NCBI RefSeq assembly: GCF_013393945.1 | Contig: NZ_CP040297.1 | Location: 4,186,001-4,250,000 of the forward strand | DNA length: 64,000 nucleotides | From: Nostoc sp. TCL26-01 | GTDB taxonomy: Bacteria; Cyanobacteriota; Cyanobacteriia; Cyanobacteriales; Nostocaceae | Direction: 5' to 3' | Shown: piece by piece, positions 1 through 7,776 of the stretch | Layout of the letters: every line of letters begins with the position of its first letter | Numbering within the stretch: position 1 is the stretch's first letter | The notes under the pieces: model-generated | The model's database searches: none | The model's input: the letters and a program-made list of their open reading frames with translations, nothing else | What the model was told of the DNA's origin: nothing | Program-made: the position numbers and the translations under genes

Positions 1-2
1 AC

Positions 3-2030
3 AGCTTGACGGTACTGTTAGGGCAAAGCAATGGCAGCTTTGGCTCTGCTTCTACTTACATCTTCGGCTCACAACCCAATTCAGTAGCAGTAGGAGACTT
101 CAACGGCGACGGCAAGCTCGACTTGGTCATTGCCAACGCTGGCAGTCACAACCTGACAGTGCTGTTAGGACAAGGCAATGGCAACTTTGGCTCGGTTTCT
201 ACCTACAGCGTCGGCATAAGTCCCGTGTCGGTAAAAGTAGGAGACTTCAACGGCGACGGCAAACTCGACTTGATTAATGTAAACAATAGTAGTGGAAACC
301 TGACAGTGCTTTTAGGGCAAGGCAATGGCAACTTTGGCTCGGTTTCTACCTACAGCGTCGGCTTATTTCCCACTTCAGTAGCAGTAGGAGACTTCAACGG
401 CGACGGCAAACTCGACTTGGTCAACGCCAACTACGGCAACAACAACCTAACAGTGCTGCTAAATAGCAATGCAGCTACCCTCACTATCACTGATAAACCT
501 AACAACCCCCCTACGCTTACCAACCCTATCTCTGACCAAAACGCTATCCAAACCGTCGTCTTTAACTTTACCCTACCCGCCAACACCTTTACTGACACTG
601 ACCCAGATGATAGCCTCACCTACACTGCTACTTTAGAAAATGGCGATAATCTCCCCACTTGGTTGAGTTTCAACCCAAATACTCAAACCTTCTCTGGAAC
701 ACCAAGCGCTCAAGACGTTAGCACTCTCAACATTAAAGTCACCGCCACAGATAAAGCGACTGCTAGTGAAAGTGATATCTTTGCTTTAGTAGTCAAAGCC
801 GCCTTGACAGGTTCATCAGGAGCAGACATCATCTACGGCACAGAGAATGATGACAATATCTTAGGTGGAGAAGGCAACGATTACCTCATTGGCAAAGGTG
901 GTAACGACTATCTTGATGGTGGTACAGGTGATGACTACGCCTTCGGTGGTGCAGGTAACGACACTATCATCGGTGGTGAAGGCAATGATTTACTCTACGG
1001 TAACGAAGGTAACGACACTCTCAATGGTGGTGAAGGTAACGACAACCTCGATGGTGGCCCTGGTAATGACACCCTCATCGGTGGCAATGGCAACGACATC
1101 TACACTGTTGATAGTATAGGTGACACCATCACCGAAACTGCCGAAGGCGGAACTAGAGATAAAGTCAACTCTTCTATCACTTGGACGCTGGGAGAAAACC
1201 TGGAAAACCTCACCTTGATTGGTAATGCTGCTATCGATGGTACTGGTAATAGTCTCAATAACCAAATCTTCGGCAATAATGCCAGCAATACTTTAAATGG
1301 TGGTGATGGTGATGACTGGTTAGTTGGACAAGGTGGTAATGATACCCTTAATGGTGGTGCTGGTAATGATCGCCTTGATGGTGGTAGTGGTAATGATACC
1401 CTCAATGGTGGTGCTGGCAATGATATCTATGAGATAGATAGTGTTAGTGATGTGATTACAGAAGCTGCTAATGAGGGTACAGATACTGTTATCTCTAGTG
1501 TGGAATTCACTCTGGCTACTAATTTTGAGAATTTAACTTTGGTGGGAAGTGGCAATATTAATGGTACTGGGAATGATGTCAGTAATCGTTTAGTTGGTAA
1601 TGCTGGGAATAATACTCTAACAGGCAATGGTGGTGGTGACTATCTCTCTGGTGAAGGGGGAAATGATTTGCTGATTGGTGGTGCGGGGAATGACACCCTT
1701 GTTGGTGGTGTGGGTATCGATACTTTTGATTTGACGGGAAGTAGGAGTGCTTTTGATACTATCTTGGATTTCCAGGCGGGTGAGACGGTGCTGTTGTTGG
1801 GTTCTGAGTTTGGCTTAAGTCAAGCTGGAACACTGGATGCCGGTTTGTTCCGTTTGGGGAGTGCGGCTGATAACTCTACTCAGCGTTTTATCTACAATCA
1901 AGCTACTGGTGCTTTGTCTTTTGACTCTGATGGTAGTGGTGCGACTGCACAGGTGCAGATTGCTTTGTTCTCTAATCGTGTGGTTTTGAGTAATACTAAT
2001 TTTACTGTTGTCTCTGGTACACCTACTTAA
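3..2030 (+). CDS. Secreted FG-GAP/RTX calcium-binding protein, 5' end outside window
   Basis: The frame is open to the left edge, so this is the C-terminal part (about 675 codons) of a larger protein. Three FG-GAP/VCBS-type repeats of 49 residues (core VGDFNGDGKLDLV) occupy roughly residues 1-155. A cadherin/Ig-like He_PIG domain follows at about 165-265, with the typical PTWLSFNP and FSGTP words. Many GGxGNDxL RTX nonapeptides fill about 270-590, broken by spacers of the IYEIDSVSDVITEAANEG type. The last 80 residues resemble the C-terminus of the subtilisin at 59735-62572. RTX repeats bind calcium after type I secretion, so an extracellular or surface adhesive role is likely. No catalytic domain is visible in this part. 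Confidence 0.85.
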   Translation, partial: SLTVLLGQSNGSFGSASTYIFGSQPNSVAVGDFNGDGKLDLVIANAGSHNLTVLLGQGNGNFGSVSTYSVGISPVSVKVGDFNGDGKLDLINVNNSSGNLTVLLGQGNGNFGSVSTYSVGLFPTSVAVGDFNGDGKLDLVNANYGNNNLTVLLNSNAATLTITDKPNNPPTLTNPISDQNAIQTVVFNFTLPANTFTDTDPDDSLTYTATLENGDNLPTWLSFNPNTQTFSGTPSAQDVSTLNIKVTATDKATASESDIFALVVKAALTGSSGADIIYGTENDDNILGGEGNDYLIGKGGNDYLDGGTGDDYAFGGAGNDTIIGGEGNDLLYGNEGNDTLNGGEGNDNLDGGPGNDTLIGGNGNDIYTVDSIGDTITETAEGGTRDKVNSSITWTLGENLENLTLIGNAAIDGTGNSLNNQIFGNNASNTLNGGDGDDWLVGQGGNDTLNGGAGNDRLDGGSGNDTLNGGAGNDIYEIDSVSDVITEAANEGTDTVISSVEFTLATNFENLTLVGSGNINGTGNDVSNRLVGNAGNNTLTGNGGGDYLSGEGGNDLLIGGAGNDTLVGGVGIDTFDLTGSRSAFDTILDFQAGETVLLLGSEFGLSQAGTLDAGLFRLGSAADNSTQRFIYNQATGALSFDSDGSGATAQVQIALFSNRVVLSNTNFTVVSGTPT

Positions 2031-2682
2031 TTTTTAGCAAGTTGTGTATCTGTGCTAGCCTCAAAGGCGATCGCTTGTTCAACATTTGCAACTCAATCTA
2101 AATATTTTGCTTGCGTAATACTGTCCTTTTAGGCTTGTCACACCACTACTGGCATGGCAAGCCTAAAATGTGGCAAAAAAATTGTAGCTTGAGTATGGCG
2201 ATCGCTTCACTCAAAACTAAGATATACGTTGTGTTCCTTAGATTATGTTGGGTTACGCAAAGCCTACAGAGCCACTTCACTTAAGTCGAGCCACTGCGGT
2301 CTTGGGGGTTTCCTCCATGAGTAAGTGGCGTGGGAAACCCGCCTACGTGAGTGGCTCCCCAACCTACTTTTCTATATACGTAAGTATTACCATAAATCTC
2401 TCTCTATTTTACATCAATAAACAGTTGTTCACCAGCAAATAGCCATCTTGTGCCATCCCGTTTATGAGAAATTTGACAGCTTAAAGCCGGATGTCGTAAG
2501 CTGTTTGACGGAAGACATCAAAATTTCTCAGTACATACTTAAATATTAATTCCAGTCAGCCATGTAAAGCACATTTTTTGCCATAGTTGGATGTAAATTC
2601 TCTCTGAGAATTGCGTCTAAATTTACCATAAATTCACATAAAATTCTGTTGATGATATTAGGTGGCTTGAGGAATTAACGGC
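2031..2682. other. Intergenic region with degenerate dispersed repeats
   Basis: About 650 bp without a convincing gene. Bases 2121-2260 resemble the MITE-like element at 22793-22943, sharing GGCAAAAAAATTGTAG and the ATGTTGGGTT end. Bases 2269-2358 are a separate repeat, listed on its own. A 65-codon reading frame at 2245-2442 runs through these repeats and has no sign of being coding. Confidence 0.6.
2269..2358. repeat. Dispersed hairpin repeat, copy 1
   Basis: Read on the minus strand, this segment matches 20300-20387. It has the same order of GAGCCAC, GGCGGGTTTCCC, CGCCACTT, AACCCCC, CGCAGTGGCT, GACTT and AGTGGC words with scattered differences. It is therefore a second, oppositely oriented and diverged copy of the core of the TIR-bounded element at 20234-20556. 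Confidence 0.6.
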
Positions 2683-3378
2683 ATGAATAATAGGCAACAA
2701 AAAGTAGCACTTTCTGGAGCCATGCTATTAGCATTAGGTTTAAATATTGTTGGTTTCATCACTTTATCACCCGCAGCTAAAGTTGTTATAGCCAGAGAAG
2801 CACAGCAAAACAAAACAGCCAAAGGTGGTTGGCTAGCAGCGTCTTTCCCTGTAGAGAACTTTCAAGCATATACATCTCCTTTTGGCTATCGTCGTTCGGC
2901 TACAGGCGGCGTTAATTGGGAATTTCATAGTGGTTTAGATATTGCTGCACCACAGGGTAGCTACATTCGTAATTGGTGGGGTGGTACAGTTGTCAAGGTA
3001 AGCGATCGCACTGCTTGCGGTACTCACATAGTCATCAAATCAGGAGAATGGGAACACACTTATTGTCATATGGAGGGTTATGTTGATAGTGCTTCTGGGC
3101 GGCGTTTTTTGATTGATAGAGCAGGTGGTATCCAAATCTGGGAAGGTCAAACCATACCCACCGGCGCAAGAATTGGTAGAGTCGGGATGACTGGACGTAC
3201 CACTGGCCCACACCTCCATTGGGGTATGAAGTATGCCAATAACTATGTAGATCCGGCAATGGTGTTGAGAGAGATGTTTTCTCAGCAGCAAATTGCTAGA
3301 GATGGATCAAGAATTAATGTACAGCGATCGCAAGTCATTATCCAAGAATCAAAGAATACCCGTGACTCTGGTTATTAG
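2683..3378 (+). CDS. M23 family metallopeptidase (LytM-like)
   Basis: This is a 231-residue exported or membrane-anchored peptidase. An N-terminal hydrophobic segment at about residues 10-30 acts as signal or anchor. The LytM/peptidase M23 fold follows, with the zinc-binding words HSGLD (first His and Asp) and GPHLHWG (HxH), plus the conserved GTHIVIKSG and HTYCHM strands. Such enzymes cut peptide cross-links in peptidoglycan or regulate amidases. The ATG lies after a GAGGAA Shine-Dalgarno. It is monocistronic, with a candidate terminator at 3512-3540. Catalytic residues appear complete; the natural substrate cannot be told. Confidence 0.88.
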   Translation: MNNRQQKVALSGAMLLALGLNIVGFITLSPAAKVVIAREAQQNKTAKGGWLAASFPVENFQAYTSPFGYRRSATGGVNWEFHSGLDIAAPQGSYIRNWWGGTVVKVSDRTACGTHIVIKSGEWEHTYCHMEGYVDSASGRRFLIDRAGGIQIWEGQTIPTGARIGRVGMTGRTTGPHLHWGMKYANNYVDPAMVLREMFSQQQIARDGSRINVQRSQVIIQESKNTRDSGY

Positions 3379-3511
3379 TACTCTTGGCTATTGCTCAAAC
3401 ATCCTCATCTAACTCAAGGGGAGTTTTTTGCCATTTTGGCACATCTTAATTGATAGATTTTGCTATCCTAAGTAAGTAAAGAACATCCTAATTAGAGAAT
3501 TCTTATATTTC

Positions 3512-3540
3512 TCCTCTGGCTAATTACCAGAGGAATTTTT
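3512..3540 (+). terminator. Candidate Rho-independent terminator
   Basis: A perfect 8-bp stem, TCCTCTGG/CCAGAGGA, with a 7-base loop is followed by ATTTTT. It lies 134 bp downstream of the M23 peptidase stop codon. Confidence 0.55.
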
Positions 3541-3564
3541 ATGCAATTTATTTAAAATGTATAA

Positions 3565-3771
3565 CTACTTAAAATGTGATATTAGGTTATGTATAAAAAT
3601 AAAAATGATTAAAATAGAGCTACTCAACAGAGAAGCACTTAATGTAATAAATGCAGGTATATTAAGTGATTGAATAAGAATAATGGCAGCAATACTAAAG
3701 CTAATAGCAATTATAAAACTGATAAAGCTGATTAAATTCTGATTCAAAATTCCCACCTCATCATTTTTCAT
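3565..3771 (-). CDS. Possible small two-TM membrane protein
   Basis: A 68-codon frame predicts two hydrophobic stretches (about residues 12-35 and 38-62) separated by a short SLNIPAF turn. I recognise no family. There is no clear Shine-Dalgarno in front of the ATG, and the base composition is AT-rich like the surrounding spacer. It could be a real small membrane protein or a chance frame in AT-rich DNA. Confidence 0.25.
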   Translation of the reverse strand: MKNDEVGILNQNLISFISFIIAISFSIAAIILIQSLNIPAFITLSASLLSSSILIIFIFIHNLISHFK

Positions 3772-3900
3772 CTAAGCCTAATTAACTAATAAATTATTCA
3801 TCTATGAAAATACTGTAAACGGCATTACTTTAACGTCAGTCTCTAAGAGAAGCTACATCTCATCACTCTTTAAAAATCATTTGGAGCCTATTTATCAAGA

Positions 3901-3969
3901 AACAGTAGAGACGTTGCAATGCAACGTCTCTACATAATTCATGTGCATGATGATTAACGTGAAATGGTA
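3901..3969. repeat. Palindromic dispersed repeat, copy A
   Basis: A 29-bp near-perfect palindrome (14-bp arms GTAGAGACGTTGCA, one central base) is followed by a conserved tail ending TGATTAACGTGAAATGGTA. The same 69-bp unit recurs in the same orientation at 6732-6800, so the two copies flank the MFS and response-regulator genes. Confidence 0.8.
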
Positions 3970-4068
3970 TTAACAGCAAGCATAAATTTTCTGATAGCAA
4001 AGTTCATTGGCAACTGTTTTTTGACATCATGTGCTTCAATATGAAAGCCGTAAATAACAAAGAATGGT

Positions 4069-5250
4069 ATGCCACAAAAATCAGCTGCATTGAGATTTGT
4101 AATTTTATTGGGATTTGTTAGCCTTTGTGCGGATGCTACCTATGAAGGAGCGCGTAGTATTACAGGAGCTTACTTAGAAGTTTTAGGTGCTAGCGGCACT
4201 GTAGTCGGATTAGTAGCTGGTTTTGGCGAGTTAATTGGCTACGGTTTGCGGCTAGTGATTGGTTATTTAAGTGACCAGTCACGTAAGTACTGGGGAATCA
4301 CAACTTTAGGCTACATTTTAAACACAGCCGTCGTGCCACTCTTAGCTTTCACTGGCAGGTGGGAAGCAGCCGCAGGTTTAATGATGGCGGAACGTACTGG
4401 TAAAGCAGTGCGTACTCCCCCACGAGATGCACTGCTTTCCCACGGTGTTAGTCAAATTGGCAGAGGCTTTGGCTTTGGTTTACATGAGGCGATGGATCAA
4501 ACTGGTGCTGTTATGGGGCCTTTGGCTGTAGCAGCAATGGTCTATTTTTATGGAGAGTATCGTAACGGGTTTTCAATTTTGATTGTACCTGCGATTTTGG
4601 GATTGATTGTGTTATTGGTTTTACAATTTCTTTATCCTAATCCCAGTGACTTTGAAGAAGAAACCGAGGAACAAAAACAGCAAGAAGGATTACCACGCAT
4701 ATTTTGGATTTATTTAGGTGCGGTAGCGATTATTGCAGCTGGATATGCGGATTTTCCCTTGATTGCTTTTCATTTTCAAAAATCAGCGATCGCTTCTGGA
4801 CAAACCATACCTTTGTTTTATGCTTTTGCTATGGGTATTGATGCTATAGCTGCCCTTATATTTGGTTATCTGTTTGATAAATTGGGTATTTCTATCTTAA
4901 TCATCGCCGCTTTTCTCTCATGTTTGTTTGCTCCACTGGTATTTCTGGGAGATGCTAATTTGGCACTTTTAGGTATAGCATTTTGGGGTATCGGTATGGG
5001 CGCACAAGAATCAATTTTAAAAGCAGCGATCGCTGGTATGGTTCCCAAGCACAAACGCGCCACAGCTTATGGTATCTTCAGTACTGGTTATGGTGTAGCT
5101 TGGTTTCTCGGCAGCACTCTCATGGGAGTTTTATACGATCATTCCATCTCTACCTTAATTGTTTTTTCTTCGGCAACTCAACTCTTAGCCATTCCCTTTT
5201 TCACTTGGGTAAAATTAAAAGCTGATTTGTCAGTAGTCAGTAGTCAGTAG
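4069..5250 (+). CDS. MFS transporter
   Basis: This 393-residue integral membrane protein has about 12 hydrophobic segments and the major facilitator layout. The loop GYLSDQSRKYWG between the second and third helices matches the MFS signature. A charged central loop at about residues 193-210 (FEEETEEQKQQEG) separates the two halves. The segment GIGMGAQESILKAAIAGMVP in the second half is typical of a cyanobacterial MFS subgroup. The substrate is unknown. The last codons (SVVSSQ and stop) are made from three exact TCAGTAG heptamers. It converges on the response regulator gene; no operon partner is evident. Confidence 0.85.
   Translation: MPQKSAALRFVILLGFVSLCADATYEGARSITGAYLEVLGASGTVVGLVAGFGELIGYGLRLVIGYLSDQSRKYWGITTLGYILNTAVVPLLAFTGRWEAAAGLMMAERTGKAVRTPPRDALLSHGVSQIGRGFGFGLHEAMDQTGAVMGPLAVAAMVYFYGEYRNGFSILIVPAILGLIVLLVLQFLYPNPSDFEEETEEQKQQEGLPRIFWIYLGAVAIIAAGYADFPLIAFHFQKSAIASGQTIPLFYAFAMGIDAIAALIFGYLFDKLGISILIIAAFLSCLFAPLVFLGDANLALLGIAFWGIGMGAQESILKAAIAGMVPKHKRATAYGIFSTGYGVAWFLGSTLMGVLYDHSISTLIVFSSATQLLAIPFFTWVKLKADLSVVSSQ
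5230..5250. repeat. Heptamer STRR, (TCAGTAG)x3, forming the MFS gene end
   Basis: Three exact tandem copies of a 7-bp unit; the final TAG of the array is the MFS stop codon. Confidence 0.85.
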
Positions 5251-5337
5251 TTAATATAGGACTCATATTTGATTTTTGTTGGCGTAGCCTGTGCTTACAC
5301 AAAAAAGTCAGTACACCTCTACTTTCCTTCTTTTCTG

Positions 5338-6429
5338 TCACCTGTTACCTGTCGCCTGTTCCCTACCTAAACCTGAAACTGGTACAGTACTAGAGACAGA
5401 GGGAGGTTTTTGCAAGCTTTGTTGTAATGATTTAATTAATGCTGTCAACTGCAAAGCTATATTTTGTGGTTCTGTGTGGCATTTTTCTAGTAACTGCTCG
5501 ATATTTTGTGCTATTTTCGAGGATTCACAAAAACCGTAACATCCTAAAGAACCAGCTAAACGGTGCGCCTCCATTTGTGCTTGTTGGATTATCTGACTAT
5601 CGGGAGTTAAGTTGGATATTTGAGCGATCGCTTGTTCAATTAATCCTAATCTTTGTGGTATTGTCTCTAAAAACTCTTCACCCATCTTGCTCACTAAGGA
5701 CATGACGTTAGCCTCAGCTTGCTGCTTTTGTGTCACTTCATAACTGGGAGATTTTGTCTCTTCCTTTAAGCGATAGCCTAACCCATAAACTGTTTCGATA
5801 AAATCCGCCTTCATCCCGTTAGTTTTTAATTTTTGCCTTAAACCTTTAATTTGGGTTGTTACCGCTTCTTCACCAGGAAACTCATCATTAGACCAAATTT
5901 TATCCAACAAAACACTTCTACTAAATACTCTGCGGGGATTTTGCAAAAAAATTTCCAATAACCCATATTCTTTAGGTGTCAAATGCAGACGCTTTCCAGC
6001 ATAGACCACCTCTTTAGTAGTAGTATCGAGTCGCAAATTCTCCCAAGTCAGTACTTTTGTGGAGATTGTTTTCCCTCGTCGCAATAATGCCCGAATTCGC
6101 GCAATCAGTTCAGATAAATTGAAGGGTTTTACAATATAGTCATCTGCCCCTACTTCTAAACTATTGACACGCACACTCATATCACTTTGACTAGTTAACA
6201 TGAGAATGGGCATTTGATGACCTTGTAGGCGTAACTGGTGACAAAGACTCACACCATCCAGTTTTGGCAGCATTATGTCTAGTATCAACAAGTCATAGTC
6301 AAATTGTTGTGCTAACGCCAGCCCAGTTTCGCCATCTTTTGCTATCTCAGCTTTGTAATTAAGCTTAGTTAGCACCTGTTCCAGAATTTTAGCACTGCAA
6401 TTGTCATCTTCAACTACGAGAATTTTCAC
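5338..6429 (-). CDS. OmpR-family response regulator with C-terminal HPt domain
   Basis: This 363-residue protein has three modules. The receiver (residues 1-118) has acidic residues E7, D8 and D9, phospho-acceptor D51 and K101. The OmpR/PhoB winged helix (about 125-225) includes HLTPKEYGLLEIF and GLGYRL. The HPt-like helical domain (about 240-345) has the phospho-transfer histidine at about 289 in EAHRLAGSLG. The receiver-wHTH-HPt layout is a cyanobacterial type that can both accept and relay phosphate. No kinase lies next to it, so it probably pairs with a distant hybrid kinase. Its last nine codons (GREQATGNR) are encoded by heptamer repeats, suggesting recent 3' remodelling. Confidence 0.9.
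   Translation of the reverse strand: MKILVVEDDNCSAKILEQVLTKLNYKAEIAKDGETGLALAQQFDYDLLILDIMLPKLDGVSLCHQLRLQGHQMPILMLTSQSDMSVRVNSLEVGADDYIVKPFNLSELIARIRALLRRGKTISTKVLTWENLRLDTTTKEVVYAGKRLHLTPKEYGLLEIFLQNPRRVFSRSVLLDKIWSNDEFPGEEAVTTQIKGLRQKLKTNGMKADFIETVYGLGYRLKEETKSPSYEVTQKQQAEANVMSLVSKMGEEFLETIPQRLGLIEQAIAQISNLTPDSQIIQQAQMEAHRLAGSLGCYGFCESSKIAQNIEQLLEKCHTEPQNIALQLTALIKSLQQSLQKPPSVSSTVPVSGLGREQATGNR
5340..5367. repeat. Heptamer STRR inside the regulator gene end
   Basis: Four consecutive 7-bp units (ACCTGTT, ACCTGTC, GCCTGTT, CCCTACC). Read on the minus strand they encode the regulator's last nine residues, and the stop codon sits at the array edge. Confidence 0.75.
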
Positions 6430-6574
6430 CCAATATTCTCCAATCCATTAGGTACTAAATCTTACTCTTAAATGATAAGCTCCAACAAAATATTAGTATA
6501 AATAAATAATTTTGGACTTCAGTAATACTGAATTATAGGTTGTCAAAATTAATCACCCAGTTTACGAATAAATA

Positions 6575-6688
6575 ATGGTTCCCTACTCTAGTCATCTCAT
6601 TACAACTACGGATTTAGCTAATGCTTTGGTGTATGCAGACGCTCATCCTGATGAAATCAAATTGGCAATTAAGCATAATATTGACTGA
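6575..6688 (+). pseudogene. Short remnant, perhaps of a DUF433-type protein
   Basis: A 37-codon frame ends in DLANALVYADAHPDEIKLAI and a stop. The pattern of a helix followed by HPDEI near the C-terminus is reminiscent of DUF433 antitoxin-like proteins, whose N-terminal part would be missing here. The match is from memory and short, so it may be a small unrelated gene or chance. Confidence 0.25.
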
Positions 6689-6731
6689 ATTATCAAGATT
6701 GAGCTTGTCATACCAATTTCCTTTAAATGTG

Positions 6732-6800
6732 AACAGTAGAGACGTTGCATTGCAACGTCTCTACATAGTTTATGTGTATCATGATTAACGTGAAATGGTA
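6732..6800. repeat. Palindromic dispersed repeat, copy B
   Basis: Second copy of the 69-bp unit at 3901-3969. The palindrome (arms GTAGAGACGTTGCA) differs only at its central base, and the tail differs at a handful of positions. Confidence 0.8.
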
Positions 6801-6854
6801 ACAGTTGATGCGATCGCCTACACTATGTAAATGTTGCATTCCAGAAGAATCAAG

Positions 6855-7409
6855 ATGAAACGCGCTGTACTAGTAATTGATGTCCAAAACGAATACTTTA
6901 CTGGAAAACTACCAGTGACATATCCGTCAGGAAACTTAGATAATATTCTGCAAGTAATGAATATTGCTCATGAGCGTGGCATTCCCGTGATTGTAGTCAG
7001 ACACACACAGCCACAAGCAGATTCTCCCATTTTTCAAAAAGGTAGCCCAGAATGGGAACTGCACCCAGAGATTGCCAAACGTCCATACGCTCTCTTAATT
7101 GACAAAAATTTACCAGGAAGTTTTACAGGTACTGAGTTAGAGACGTGGCTAAGACAAAGAGAAATTGATACTGTTGTTATTGCTGGATATATGACTCAAA
7201 TGTGTTGTGATACAACAGCTAGGCAAGCTTCTCATCTGGGTTTTGCTGTCGAGTTTCTGTGTGATGCAACAGGAACCCTGGCTTTTAAAAATAATGCAGG
7301 TGTTGCTAGTGATGAAGAACTGCACAGAGCTACTTTAGTTGCTCAAGATACATTTATTAGTAAAGTCATCAGTACTTCTGAATGGATTAATCATCTTAAT
7401 AGTCAATAG
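6855..7409 (+). CDS. Isochorismatase-family cysteine hydrolase
   Basis: A 184-residue cytoplasmic alpha/beta hydrolase of the isochorismatase-like/nicotinamidase superfamily. The catalytic triad is visible: Asp in VIDVQNEY near residue 9, Lys in LLIDKNLPGSF, and Cys in GYMTQMCCDTTAR after the usual cis-peptide region. Family members hydrolyse isochorismate, nicotinamide, ureidoacrylate or related amides; the sequence does not decide which. I chose the ATG at 6855 (MKRAVLVIDVQ) over the one at 6831 because it follows AGAAG at good spacing and begins right at the first beta strand. The final codons NSQ and the stop lie in a heptamer array. Confidence 0.85.
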   Translation: MKRAVLVIDVQNEYFTGKLPVTYPSGNLDNILQVMNIAHERGIPVIVVRHTQPQADSPIFQKGSPEWELHPEIAKRPYALLIDKNLPGSFTGTELETWLRQREIDTVVIAGYMTQMCCDTTARQASHLGFAVEFLCDATGTLAFKNNAGVASDEELHRATLVAQDTFISKVISTSEWINHLNSQ

Positions 7410-7463
7410 TCATTAGTCAATAGTCATTAGTTATTAGTCATTAGTTATTAGTCATTAGTTATT
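7401..7463. repeat. Heptamer STRR array, nine units
   Basis: Nine consecutive 7-bp units alternate between AGTCATT, AGTCAAT and AGTTATT with perfect period. The isochorismatase stop codon (7407-7409) is inside the first two units. Confidence 0.9.
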
Positions 7464-7776
7464 CTTCTCTGCTTTCTTGTCTGTACTTCTTGCCAATTTC
7501 TCGTTCAAACAGCACTAGGATCAATATTCAACCCTAAACGAACGTGAGTTCGACGGTTGAAAAAACCCCTCTCCAAACCTCTCCTCGTGTCGGGGAGAGG
7601 CTTAAAACCCTACTTTTTTTTCTTTACTAAGATATAGATTTTTAGCCCCTTCCCTTGTAGGGAAGGGGTTGGGGTTAGGTTCCGTCGAACTCACGTTAAA
7701 CGAGTTCCCTGCCAAATTCTCAAAAATAATTCCAACTCCTATGAAAGTTACAGTATTGCTAGAGTTGCGATCGCCT
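7410..7776. other. Intergenic region between convergent genes
   Basis: About 370 bp made largely of repeats: the heptamer array and a 157-bp MITE-like element (7541-7697). No gene is seen. Confidence 0.6.
7541..7697. mobile_element. MITE-like element with perfect 16-bp TIRs
   Basis: The ends AACGTGAGTTCGACGG (7541-7556) and its exact reverse complement (7682-7697) bound 157 bp. Inside are two hairpins, CCTCTCC...GGGGAGAGG and CCCCTTCCC...GGGAAGGGG. The core recurs in inverted orientation inside 13329-13504, and an end-like GTCGAACTCACGTTTA stands alone at about 31866. There is no coding capacity, so any mobility would need a transposase in trans. Confidence 0.7.

Larger units (their letters stand above)
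3379..4068. other. Intergenic region
   Basis: About 690 bp holding a candidate terminator (3512-3540), a doubtful small membrane-protein frame on the minus strand (3565-3771), and a palindromic dispersed repeat (3901-3969) upstream of the MFS gene. Nothing else is recognised. Confidence 0.5.
6430..6854. other. Intergenic region
   Basis: About 425 bp. It holds a short reading frame that may be a gene remnant (6575-6688) and copy B of the palindromic repeat (6732-6800) in front of the isochorismatase gene. Confidence 0.5.

Noticed and set aside
840-1430. Dense GGTGGTAATGAT-type DNA repeats that could suggest a tandem-repeat array or CRISPR
   Set aside because: The repeats follow codon triplets and encode RTX nonapeptides in the plus-strand protein; there are no constant repeats with unique spacers.
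865-1627. Several overlapping reading frames on both strands inside the RTX region
   Set aside because: They are shadows of the repeat-coding frame, with simple Thr/Val or Pro/Leu-rich translations.
2245-2442. A 65-codon plus-strand reading frame
   Set aside because: It runs through two dispersed repeats and has no ribosome-binding site or family resemblance.
7401-7463. Regular short repeats considered as a CRISPR array
   Set aside because: The unit is 7 bp with no spacers; it is a heptamer STRR array of the cyanobacterial kind.
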